Below, in pieces: positions 15,889 through 23,355 of a DNA stretch of 23,355 nt; the stretch's first letter is position 1; every line of letters starts with the position of its first letter. Origin of the DNA: JACCXG01 sp963785755 (GTDB taxonomy: Bacteria > Acidobacteriota > Vicinamibacteria > Vicinamibacterales > 2-12-FULL-66-21); the NCBI GenBank assembly GCA_963785755.1, contig CAWAXG010000049.1, positions 1-23,355 of the forward strand, given 5' to 3'. The notes below the pieces were generated by a model. The model worked only from the letters and a program-made list of their open reading frames with translations, ran no database searches and had not been told where the DNA came from. A program made the translations under genes and the position numbers.

Positions 15889-17487
15889 GAGCCGTCGCAT
15901 ATCTCGGCTGTGCCGTGCTTCTGTCGGCTGCGCTGGCGGCGCAGCAGCCGCGTCCTGACCAGGCTGCATCGAACAGTCCGGCCGGCCTGACGACGGCACA
16001 GATCGAAAAACCGTCGCCCGATTCGTGGCCCACCTATAACGGCGACTACTCCGGGCGCCGCTTCAGCAGTCTGACGAAGATCAACGCCTCGAACGTGAAG
16101 CATCTGAGCCTGGCGTGGATCTACGACCTGCCGGCGCGGCGGCACCATCAAGGCGACGCCGCTGCAGATCGGTGGCGTGCTGTATTTCACGACGCCGAAT
16201 CACGTCTATGCCGTCGACGCGCGCACCGGCCGCGAGCTCTGGCACTACACGTTCGCGCGAAGCCGCGGCGGCATCCAGATCGGCAATCGCGGCGTCGCCG
16301 TGCTCGGCAGCACGGTGTATTTCGTGACGACGGACTGCAACCTCGTGGCGCTCGACATCAAGACTGGCGCCGAGAAGTGGGCGAAGGAGTTCTGCTCGCT
16401 CGAGATGATGTACTACGGCTCGATCGCGCCGGTCGTCGTCAAGGACAAGTTGATCCTGGGACCGAGCGGGGACGATCTCGACGTGCCGGCGTATCTCGAG
16501 GCCCGCAGCCCGGAGAACGGCGACTTGATCTGGCGGTGGTACGTCACGCCGCAGAAGGAGGGCGATCCCGGTCTCGACACCTGGCCGAATCTCGACATGG
16601 CTAAACACGGCGGCGGGATGACGTGGCAGCCCATCACCTACGACCCGGAGCTGAACCACATCTATGTGACGACCGGGAACCCGCAGCCGGTGGTGGCGTT
16701 CAAGAACCGGGAAGGCGCCAATCTCTACACCGCCTCGATCGTGGCGCTGAACGCCGACACCGGCAAGATGGTCTGGTACTTCCAGTCCTCTCCCCATGAC
16801 ACACACGACTGGGACGCGACGCAGACCGCGGTGGTGTTCGACGGCACGATCAACGGACAGCCGCGAAAGCTGATCGCCCAGGCGTCGCGCAACGGCCACT
16901 TCTTCGTGCTCGACCGCACCACCGGCAAGGCCATTGTCTCGGCCGAATACATCAAGACGAACTGGAGCCTCGATTACGACGGCAGGGGGCAGCCCATTCC
17001 GAACCCGCAGAAACGGCCGCAGATTGCCGGCGCCCTGGTGACGCCCAATCAGGGCGGCGCGACCAACTGGTTTCCTCCGAGCTTCAGCCCGCAGACCGGG
17101 CTCTTCTATGTGAACGCCACCCGGGCCTTCAGCGTGTGGTACATCTACGACGCCAGCGACAATCCGATGGGATGGGGAGGGACCGATCGCGGCGGCTACG
17201 CCGAGCAGCCGCAGTTGAAGGCGATCGATTACAAGACCGGCAAGATCCGCTGGAGCGTTCCGCGCTACGGTGGCAATTCCGGCATTCTGACCACCGCCGG
17301 GAACGTCCTGTTCAATGCCGCCGCGGGCGGCATCGGCGCCTATAACGCCACGACCGGCGAGCCGCTCTGGAACGCGCGCGTCGGCAACTCGGTCACCAAC
17401 GGTCCCATGACCTTCGAGCTCGACGGCCTGCAGTACGTTGTCGCGGGCGCTGGTGCACGACTCGTCACTTTTGTCCTGAATCAATGA
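15885..17487 (+). CDS. PQQ-dependent alcohol dehydrogenase-type quinoprotein, one frame break
   Basis: About 533 residues after repair: an eight-blade-type propeller of the methanol/ethanol dehydrogenase family, exported (MRAVAYLGCAVLLSAALAAQ). The N terminus carries WPTYNGDYSGRRFSSLTKIN. Near 16137 one extra C breaks the frame: AWIYDLPA is followed one frame over by GGTIKATPLQIGGVLYF and the rest of the enzyme. Later motifs are GGGMTWQPITYDPELNHIYV (from about 242), SPHDTHDWDAT (about 302-312, catalytic Asp region) and NWFPPSFSPQTGLFYV. The vicinal Cys-Cys of methanol dehydrogenase is absent (GGIQIGNRGVAV at that place), and no C-terminal cytochrome is fused; the separate cytochrome gene overlaps by 4 bases upstream. 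Substrate cannot be named. Probably a working gene if the break is an assembly error. Confidence 0.86.
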
Positions 17488-17518
17488 GGGACGCCGGCTG
17501 ACGCCGGCTGGAACCAGT

Positions 17519-17556
17519 CGTAGACGCTCTACGTCTATAGCCGTAGACTGTCTACG
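17519..17556. promoter_or_regulatory. paired palindromic operator, probably for the PadR regulator
   Basis: Two near-identical 15-base palindromes precede padR. Site 1 is CGTAGACGCTCTACG (17519-17533); site 2 is CGTAGACTGTCTACG (17542-17556), a perfect 7-1-7 palindrome. They match at 13 of 15 positions and their starts are 23 bases apart, about two helical turns. Site 2 ends 3 bases before the padR ATG and takes the place of any Shine-Dalgarno. PadR dimers are known to bind such short inverted repeats and to repress their own operon. Autoregulation is therefore the simplest reading. Confidence 0.65.
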
Positions 17557-17559
17557 ACT

Positions 17560-17919
17560 ATGGCCAAGACTCCCGACGATCGGCGCCTGGAGCTCCTCCA
17601 GGGCACTCTCGACATGCTCATCCTCCGGACCCTCCAGTGGGGTCCCCGGCACGGCCACGGCATCGGCCAGGCCATCCGCACGCAGTCCGACGACCTCCTC
17701 AAGGTCGAAACCGGCTCGCTCTATCCGGCACTGCATCGCCTCGTGAAGCACGGGTGGCTGAAGGCCGAGTGGGGCGTGAGCGAGGCCAACCAGAAAGCGA
17801 AGTATTACCGGCTCACCGCGGCGGGCAAGGCCCAGCTGTCGCGCGAGCAGAATCGCTGGTCCCAGCTGGTGCATGCGATCGGCCGCATCATGAATCCGTC
17901 GCCCGCGAGTGAGGAGTAA
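17560..17919 (+). CDS. PadR-family transcriptional regulator
   Basis: A 119-residue winged-helix repressor of the short PadR type found beside ADOP permeases in Acidobacteria. The core is LLQGTLDMLILRTLQWGPRH, GHGIGQAIRTQSDDLLKVET with GSLYPALHRLVKHGWL, and the wing KAKYYRLTAAGKAQL, followed by a C-terminal dimerisation helix (LSREQNRWSQLVHAIGRIM). The start at 17560 directly abuts a palindrome and has no Shine-Dalgarno, which suggests a leaderless transcript or an operator that also covers the initiation region. The permease gene follows after 3 bases behind GAGGAG, so the two form one operon. The inducer is unknown. Confidence 0.9.
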   Translation: MAKTPDDRRLELLQGTLDMLILRTLQWGPRHGHGIGQAIRTQSDDLLKVETGSLYPALHRLVKHGWLKAEWGVSEANQKAKYYRLTAAGKAQLSREQNRWSQLVHAIGRIMNPSPASEE

Positions 17920-17922
17920 GTC

Positions 17923-20548
17923 ATGCGGCCGGACGATCGCGAGCTCGACGACGAAATCCGCGGCCATCTGGCTCTCAGCGTGAAGGAACGGATCGAGCGG
18001 GGCGAAGACCCCGAGGCCGCGCGACTCGCGGCGCTGCGGGAGCTCGGCTACGTTCCCGCGATCCGCGAATCGATGCGGCGCGTGTGGTACAGCCGCTGGT
18101 TCGACGCGGCCACCGCGCTCGGGCGGGAGATGCGAATCGGCCTGCGCTCGCTCCTCCGCGCCAAGGGCCTGGCTGCCACCGTCGTGGTGACGCTCGCGCT
18201 CGGGATCGGAGCCAACGCCGCGATTTTCAGCGTCGTCCGCGGCGTGCTCCTGCGCCCGCTCGTCAATCGCGGCGAAGATCGCCTCGTCTACATCCGCCAG
18301 AGCGCGCCCGGCATCGGCGCCGCGAACACCACGTTCTCCGTGCCGGAGATCGCCGACTTCAAGTCGCGCGTCACCACGATCGGCGCCTTCGGCGATTTCT
18401 CGACGATCGAGTTCACCATGCTTGGCTTCGGCGACCCCCGCGTCGTGCAAGGCGGGCGTCGTCGGCGGCTCGTACTTCGACGTGATGGGCCTGCGCCCCG
18501 TGCTCGGCCGCTTGCTCAACGCGTCGGACGATGGCGCCAACGCGGCGGGCGTGGTGGTGCTGACCCACCGCTTCTGGACGACCTCGCTCAACAGCGACAC
18601 GACGGTGATCGGCAAGACGATTCGCCTCGGGCAGCGCGCCGCGACCGTGGTTGGCGTCCTCGAGCCGTCGGTGCCGTATCCGGCCGACACCGAGATCATC
18701 GCGAATGTGGTGACCAGCCCGCATCACCTCGGGGCCACGATGGTCACCGTTCGCACGCACCGGATGACCGAGCTCTTCGGGCGGCTGAAGGATGGCGCGA
18801 CTGTCGCCGATGCGCGCGCCGAGCTGACGGCCGTGCACGAGGCGATGGTGCGCGAGCACCCGGCCGCATACTCGACCAGGGCCGACGTCCGGCTGAGCGT
18901 CACGCCGCTCCGCGATCAGATCACGTCGCCGGCGCGGACGATCCTGCTCGTGCTGCTCGCCGCCGCTGCCGTCGTCTTCGTCATTGCCTGCTCGAATGTG
19001 GCCAACCTGATCCTCGCGCGGTCCGTGCGCCGGGAAGGGGAGCTGGCGGTGCGCGCCGCGCTCGGCGCGAGCCACGCCGCGCTGCGGCGGACGCTGCTGG
19101 CCGAGAGCCTGGTGCTCTGCGGCGCTGGGGCCGTGCTCGGCGTCGCGCTGGCGCGCCCGCTCGTGGCCGTGGTGTCCGGCTTCGCTGCGCGCTTTTCGGT
19201 GCGTGCGCTCGAGGTGACGGTCGACGCCAGCCTCCTGTGGGTTGGCGCCGGTCTCGCGATCGCGGCCGCCGTGCTGCTGGCGTACGTTCCGCGGCTGCCG
19301 TCGACCTACGCTCCGACCGGATTGGGGCTGGCGAGCGGCAGCGTGCGGATCACGCCGGGCACCAACCGCCGGCTGCGCGCGTTCGCGACGGCGCAGATTG
19401 CGTTTTCGTTCGTATTGCTCGCCGCCGCTGGCACGCTGGTGGCCGCGCTCATCGCGCTGCAGCACACGCACACCGGGTTCAACACGAAGCACGTCCTCGC
19501 CTTCGACGTTCCAACGTCGTCGGTTGGGGTGATAAACCCCCGGGAACTGGACTCCTATCAGGAAATGGCCCGTCGCACTGCCGAATTGCCGGGCGTTCGA
19601 AGTGTCGCGCTCGGCAGCTTCGTCCCCTGGCGCGACGCCGGGCTGTTTCCGCTCTTCCAGTTCACCGCCGACGGTTTCAGACCGGCGGACGGCGAAGAGA
19701 ATCCGCACGCGCGATTCCGCATCGTCTCGCCGCGCTTCTTCGAGGTGCTCGGCGTTCCGCTGCGCGCCGGCCGCGACTTCAACGACGGCGACCACGTGGG
19801 CAGCGAGCCCGTCGCGATTGTGAGCGAAACCCTCGCGCAACGGATCTTTCCCGACGGCAACGCCGTGAACCGCAAAGTGTGGTGGACCGATTCGCTCTGG
19901 GGAAAGCCGCTGCCCCGCCGCATCGTCGGCGTCGTCGCCGACGTAGACGATGAGAACGTCGTGCCGGGGCCAACGCTGACCATTTATCACCCCGTCCAGC
20001 AGCTGCGCGTTGCCGGCCGCCTGTTCGTGCACGCGGAGGGAGATGCGTACGCGCTGGTGCCGTCGGTGACTCGAATCGTTCGTGAGATTTCGGCGAACCA
20101 GCCCGTGGAGCGCGCGGCGACGCTCGAGGACGTGCGTGCGGCAGTGCTCGCGCCTGAACGGCTGAATGCGTTCGTGCTGTCCGGATTTGCCGGAATCGCG
20201 CTGCTGATCGCCGTGGTCGGCGTGGCGGGCGTGCTGGCGTTCTCGGTGAGCGCGCGCACGCGGGAGTTCGGTGTGCGGCTGGCGATCGGCTCGACGCCGC
20301 GTCACCTGCTGATCCGCGTGCTGCTGGAGGGCGCTCTGATCGTGGCCGTCGGGATCGCCGCGGGGGTCGCGTGTGGCTACGCATTCGCGGGCATCGCCGC
20401 GAGTTATCTGGAGAACATGCGGATGCCTGGCGCGCTGCCGGTCGTCGGGGCTGCCACGGTCCTCACCGCCGCCGCCATCATCGCGTCGCTGATGCCGGCG
20501 GCACGGGCATCACGCGTGGACGTTTTGCAGGCGCTCAGGTCGGAGTAG
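17923..20548 (+). CDS. ADOP-type ABC transporter permease (FtsX/MacB-like), one frame break
   Basis: About 874 residues after repair. The N-terminal prefix domain (DDEIRGHLALSVKERIERGE, LRELGYVPAIRESMRRVWYS) is the mark of acidobacterial duplicated permeases. Then come MRIGLRSLLRAKGLAATVVV (first membrane helix), a MacB-like periplasmic domain, the FtsX helices (ILLVLLAAAAVVFVIACSNV with ANLILARSVRREGELAVRAA), a second periplasmic domain and a second FtsX unit ending ASRVDVLQALRSE. Near 18449 the frame breaks: DPRVVQ is followed one frame over by AGVVGGSYFDVMGLRPVLGR; one extra base (A in CAA, or C) explains it. No ATPase gene is adjacent. Likely export of a small molecule or protein across the envelope, controlled by PadR. 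Function of ADOPs is largely unproven. Confidence 0.87.
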
Positions 20549-20553
20549 ACACG

Positions 20554-20886
20554 ATGAACATGGACGGAATCATCCACGCGACCCTGCCGCTGCACATCCT
20601 CGCGGGCGGATTGGCGCTCGTATTCGGGTACGCCGCGATCGCTGCGAAGAAGGGGGCCACGCTGCACCGCAAGAGCGGGATGCTGTTCGTCTGCGCGATG
20701 GTCACCATGGCGCTCACCGGCGCGGTCGTGGCGACCCTGAACGGCTCGGGGATCTCGGTGGTTGCGGGTCTGCTGACCTTGTATTGGCTGTGGCGCCTTC
20801 GCACCAAAGGGACGCTATCATCTCTCGCCGTGCGCCAGCGCTTCGAACCGTCTTTCGAAATCAACCCGAAGGGGCAAGCCTCATGA
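20554..20886 (+). CDS. short membrane protein, DUF2306-like, apparently truncated
   Basis: A 110-residue protein with three hydrophobic helices: HATLPLHILAGGLALVFGYA, SGMLFVCAMVTMALTGAVVA and SVVAGLLTLYWLWRL. The N-terminal LPLHILAGGLALVFGYAAIA with KKGATLHRKSG recalls the DUF2306 family of membrane proteins, which is usually about twice as long. The last 25 residues (SLAVRQRFEPSFEINPKGQA) are hydrophilic, do not resemble the family and cover what looks like the leader of the next gene, suggesting loss of the original 3' half. GGAG sits 8 bases before the ATG. The stop overlaps the next start (ATGA), so the downstream gene is coupled to it. Role unknown. Confidence 0.62.
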   Translation: MNMDGIIHATLPLHILAGGLALVFGYAAIAAKKGATLHRKSGMLFVCAMVTMALTGAVVATLNGSGISVVAGLLTLYWLWRLRTKGTLSSLAVRQRFEPSFEINPKGQAS

Positions 20887-22820
20887 CTTCTCGAAAACCG
20901 CTCCGGCTGTGGCCGGGTGTGGCTCTCGCCATCCTCGTGGTAATCCTCAGGTTCGTTGCCCCTCTCGTTGTGCCTGACGACCTCCTGCTCAACGACATGC
21001 CAGTCGTCATCATCGCCATACTCGGGGCGGTCATCGGCGCCCTGGGTATCGGCGTGTGGTGGATCCTGTTCAGCCGCGCGCCCTGGTTGGATCGCATCGG
21101 CGCCATCATCCTCATGATCCTCGGGATCATCGCGACATCACGCCTCGTCCACGAGTCGATTGCCGGCGGGAACATGGGTTATTTGTTGTACATCTACTCC
21201 ATCCCGTTCCTCGGCCTCGCCCTGGTTGTCTGGGCCGTGGCTACGCGTGGTTTTCCAGACGGAAAGCGGCGCGCATGGATGATCGCGGCCGTTGCGCTCG
21301 CCTGCGCGCCGTGGGTGCTCGTACGCACGGCTGGCAGTTACGGCGCCGGCTCGGATTTCCATTGGCGGTGGACACCGACGCCCGAGCAGCGCCTGCTGGC
21401 CCAGGGCAACGACGAGCCGACGCCAGTTCCGGCTGCTCCCGCCGCGAACGCCACCACGGGAAGTTCCACTGCCGCCGTGGCAGTCCCGGCAACCAGCGCA
21501 CCGGGCGCGGCGCCGCCAGCTCCCGCCGCGTCTGGCGTCAGCGCCACCGACCGGCCGGGTGCGAGTGCTCCTCGACCTGGCGTGAGCGCAGTTGACAAGC
21601 CTGACGTGAGTGCATTTGACAGGCCTGCCACGAGCGGAGATCGGCCCGCCATGAGCAAGGTCGAATGGTCTGGCTTTCGCGGCCCCAAACGTGACGGCGT
21701 CGTTCACGGCCTGCGGATCGCAACCGACTGGGCCAAGTCGCCACCCGTCCAGTTATGGCGGCGGCCGATCGGACCGGGCTGGGGATCGTTCGCGGTGCAG
21801 GGGGACCTGCTCTACACGCAGGAGCAGCGCGGTGATCATGAGACAGTCGCGTGCTACAGGTTGAGCACCGGCGAGCCCGTATGGCGGCATCGTGACGCGA
21901 TCCGGTTCTACGAGTCGAACGCCGGTGCCGGGCCGCGGGCGACACCGGAAATCAATGGTGGTCGGGTCTATACGCTTGGGGCGACGGGCATCCTCAACGC
22001 GCTGAACGCCAGCAACGGTGCGGTCGTCTGGTCCCGCAATGCGGCGACCGACACTGGCGTGGAGGTCCCTGACTGGGGTTTCGCCGGCTCTCCGCTGGTG
22101 ATCGACGACACCGTCGTCGTCGCTCTGTCCGGCCAGCTGATCGCCTACGCCGCCGCGACCGGCGATCGCCGCTGGCTCGGCCCGACCGGCGGCGCCGGCT
22201 ACAGCTCTCCACACCTGGCGACGATCGATGGCGTTCCTCAGGTCTTGCTGCTGCGGGGAAGCCGTACGATCAGCGTTGCGCCGGCCGACGGCCGGCTGCT
22301 CTGGGAGCACGTCTGGACGCCGGGAGTCGGCATCGTTCAGCCGGCTCTGGCTGACGGCGGCGATGTCCTACTCGCCGCCGGCGATGGAATGGGCGGAGTC
22401 GGCATCCGACGCGTCGCATTCGAGCACGGATCCGGCGGCTGGGCGATCCAGGAGCGCTGGACGTCGCGCGGATTGAAGCCGTACTTCAACGACTTCGTCG
22501 TTCACAAAGGCCACGCGTTCGGATTCGACGGCAGCATTCTCGCGTCCATCGGTCTCGACGACGGCGAACGCAAGTGGAAAGGCGGCCGCTATGGCAACGG
22601 TCAGATGATGCTGCTGGCCGAACAGGACCTGCTGCTGGTGCTGTCGGAGGAAGGCGAGCTGGCGCTGGTCAGCGCGACGCCCGACAAGTTCACGGAGATC
22701 GCGCGGTTCAAGGCGCTCGAAGGGAAGACCTGGAATCACCCCGCAGTGATCGGCGACGTGGTGCTGGTCCGCAACGGCGAGGAGATGGCGGCGTTCCGCC
22801 TGCCTGCCGTAGCACGCTGA
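20883..22820 (+). CDS. membrane-anchored PQQ-repeat beta-propeller protein
   Basis: A 645-residue protein. Residues 9-147 hold five hydrophobic helices (about 9-30, 39-63, 68-89, 98-122, 129-147). A Pro/Ala-rich linker of some 80 residues (178-257) follows, with degenerate repeats around VSATDRP, VSAVDKP and VSAFDRP. From about 262 (WSGFRGPKRDGVV) a PQQ/BamB-like propeller runs to the C terminus (WRRPIGPGWGSFAVQGDLLY, ATGILNALNASNGAVVWSR, GGAGYSSPHLATIDGVPQVL). The start at 20883 has AAGGGG upstream; the longer in-frame start at 20784 would read through the preceding gene. The layout recalls membrane glucose dehydrogenase (five helices plus propeller), but the blades look like the non-catalytic PQQ-like repeat type. 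Enzyme activity is unproven; a scaffold or sensor role is equally possible. Confidence 0.82.
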   Translation: MTSRKPLRLWPGVALAILVVILRFVAPLVVPDDLLLNDMPVVIIAILGAVIGALGIGVWWILFSRAPWLDRIGAIILMILGIIATSRLVHESIAGGNMGYLLYIYSIPFLGLALVVWAVATRGFPDGKRRAWMIAAVALACAPWVLVRTAGSYGAGSDFHWRWTPTPEQRLLAQGNDEPTPVPAAPAANATTGSSTAAVAVPATSAPGAAPPAPAASGVSATDRPGASAPRPGVSAVDKPDVSAFDRPATSGDRPAMSKVEWSGFRGPKRDGVVHGLRIATDWAKSPPVQLWRRPIGPGWGSFAVQGDLLYTQEQRGDHETVACYRLSTGEPVWRHRDAIRFYESNAGAGPRATPEINGGRVYTLGATGILNALNASNGAVVWSRNAATDTGVEVPDWGFAGSPLVIDDTVVVALSGQLIAYAAATGDRRWLGPTGGAGYSSPHLATIDGVPQVLLLRGSRTISVAPADGRLLWEHVWTPGVGIVQPALADGGDVLLAAGDGMGGVGIRRVAFEHGSGGWAIQERWTSRGLKPYFNDFVVHKGHAFGFDGSILASIGLDDGERKWKGGRYGNGQMMLLAEQDLLLVLSEEGELALVSATPDKFTEIARFKALEGKTWNHPAVIGDVVLVRNGEEMAAFRLPAVAR

Positions 22821-22856
22821 CACCGCTCGACCGGCTCCACGAGGACGAGAAGCGTC

Positions 22857-23211
22857 TCAGCGCCTCTTACCCTTGCGGCTCACGCGCCCCCCGGTGCCTT
22901 GTTCATGCGTGATTTTCAGCCGGGCGATGACGTCTTCATGCAGCACCCGCATCTGGTTTCCGAGGGCATCCAGATCACGATGGACCTCCTCACGGAGACG
23001 ATTGAACTCCTCACCCTTCCTCACCGACACGATGGAACTCCTCACCGACACGATGGAACTCCTCACGGATCGCAGAAAAGCCCTCGCGCATCTCGGTCTG
23101 GAGTTGCAGAATCTGCGTCGTCAGAACGTCCAGTCGCTGCTGCGATCCTTCCAAGTCGGTCACCCGCCGCTCCAGGCTTTCTACTCTCGATTCAACACTT
23201 TGGCCGGCCAT
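22857..23211 (-). CDS. small heptad-repeat coiled-coil protein, frame break inside the repeat
   Basis: About 117 residues after repair. The start at 23211 has AGAGGA upstream (MAGQSVESRVESLERRVTDL). Nearly the whole chain is a predicted coiled coil: VESRVESLERRVTDLEGSQQ, LTTQILQLQTEMREGFSAIR, then EEFHRVG twice. A +1 break near 23013 moves the frame to GEEFNRLREEVHRDLDALGN and VLHEDVIARLKITHEQ, with a basic tail (GGRVSRKGKRR). The coil register is kept if one base is removed from GGGT. It has no signal peptide or membrane helix, so it is probably cytoplasmic. It is convergent with the propeller gene, 36 bases apart. No family is recognised; the function is unknown. The 144 bases upstream to the window edge show no gene. 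Confidence 0.68.
22992..23064 (-). repeat. 21-base in-gene tandem repeat encoding heptads (EEFHRVG)
   Basis: On the minus strand the 21-base unit encoding EEFHRVG occurs twice in perfect tandem (23064-23044 and 23043-23023). A 10-base partial unit (GAGGAAGGGT, 23022-23013) follows, then a diverged unit encoding EEFNRLR (23012-22992). Each full unit is one coiled-coil heptad, so copy number changes would lengthen the coil by whole turns. The partial unit is what breaks the reading frame. Confidence 0.75.
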
Positions 23212-23355
23212 GGCTGTCCTCTCGCATCGGCCACCTCGCGACTCTTGCGGGGTGGCTCCTCTGAGAGTGACCGCCAGAAGCATGCCGGTGCGCCGGGTTT
23301 CTATGCGCCGTCCGACCCGGCTCTTGGCAACTGGAGCGACGACGATACCATCGTC

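Noticed and set aside
17491..17512. Doubled ACGCCGGCTG after the PQQ dehydrogenase stop as a terminator or REP element
   Set aside because: It is only two copies of 10 bases with no T tract and no complementary arm long enough to form a stable stem.
16081..18699. 872-codon open frame on the minus strand opposite the PQQ dehydrogenase, PadR and ADOP genes
   Set aside because: It is antisense to three well-supported genes, is Arg/His/Asp-rich without known motifs, and has the look of a high-GC shadow frame.
18413..20305. 630-codon minus-strand open frame opposite the permease
   Set aside because: Shadow of the permease codons; low-complexity Arg/Glu/His composition and no signal, domain or ribosome-binding site.

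Overview
The window looks like chromosomal DNA of a high-GC Acidobacteriota, most likely a Vicinamibacteria-type soil lineage. This rests on gene families only, with no marker gene: a winged-helix/TolB one-component regulator, an Oar-like TonB receptor with a CPCxG plug motif, an ECF sigma factor beside a Ser/Thr kinase-TolB gene, a PadR/ADOP permease pair, and exported quinoproteins with Gly/Arg-rich segments. No tRNA, rRNA, CRISPR array, phage gene or transposase was seen.

Layout. 1-1964 (minus): the 5' part of a PQQ glucose/sorbosone-type dehydrogenase, a small secreted beta-sandwich protein and an M48-like metalloprotease. 1988-4222 (plus): winged-helix/TolB regulator. 4246-8206 (minus): TonB receptor and YVTN propeller. 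8330-10591 (plus): intact ECF sigma factor followed by a wrecked kinase-TolB gene that has lost its kinase domain. 10607-13674 (minus): a possible permease C-terminal remnant, then a sodium:solute symporter translationally coupled to an N-acylglucosamine 2-epimerase, probably an amino-sugar or sialic-acid uptake and isomerisation unit. 13931-17487 (plus): ThuA-like protein, a repeat/hairpin element, di-haem cytochrome c and PQQ alcohol dehydrogenase; the last two overlap and should form a periplasmic electron-transfer pair. 17519-20548 (plus): palindromic operator, PadR repressor and ADOP permease. 20554-22820 (plus): short membrane protein and a membrane-anchored PQQ-repeat propeller. 22857-23211 (minus): heptad-repeat coiled-coil protein.

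Two themes stand out. Beta-propellers dominate: six of about seventeen genes carry one. Reading frames are broken often: seven frame breaks in six otherwise intact genes are all net +1 (one extra base), plus many more in the kinase pseudogene. The uniform sign suggests systematic insertion errors in the assembly, but the kinase gene also carries a large deletion and looks truly decayed.

I found no clear new defence or mobile system. The best leads are the paired PadR palindromes that occupy the padR initiation region, the CACGAAG repeat hairpin upstream of the cytochrome, the sigma factor without its kinase, and the uniform +1 frame breaks.
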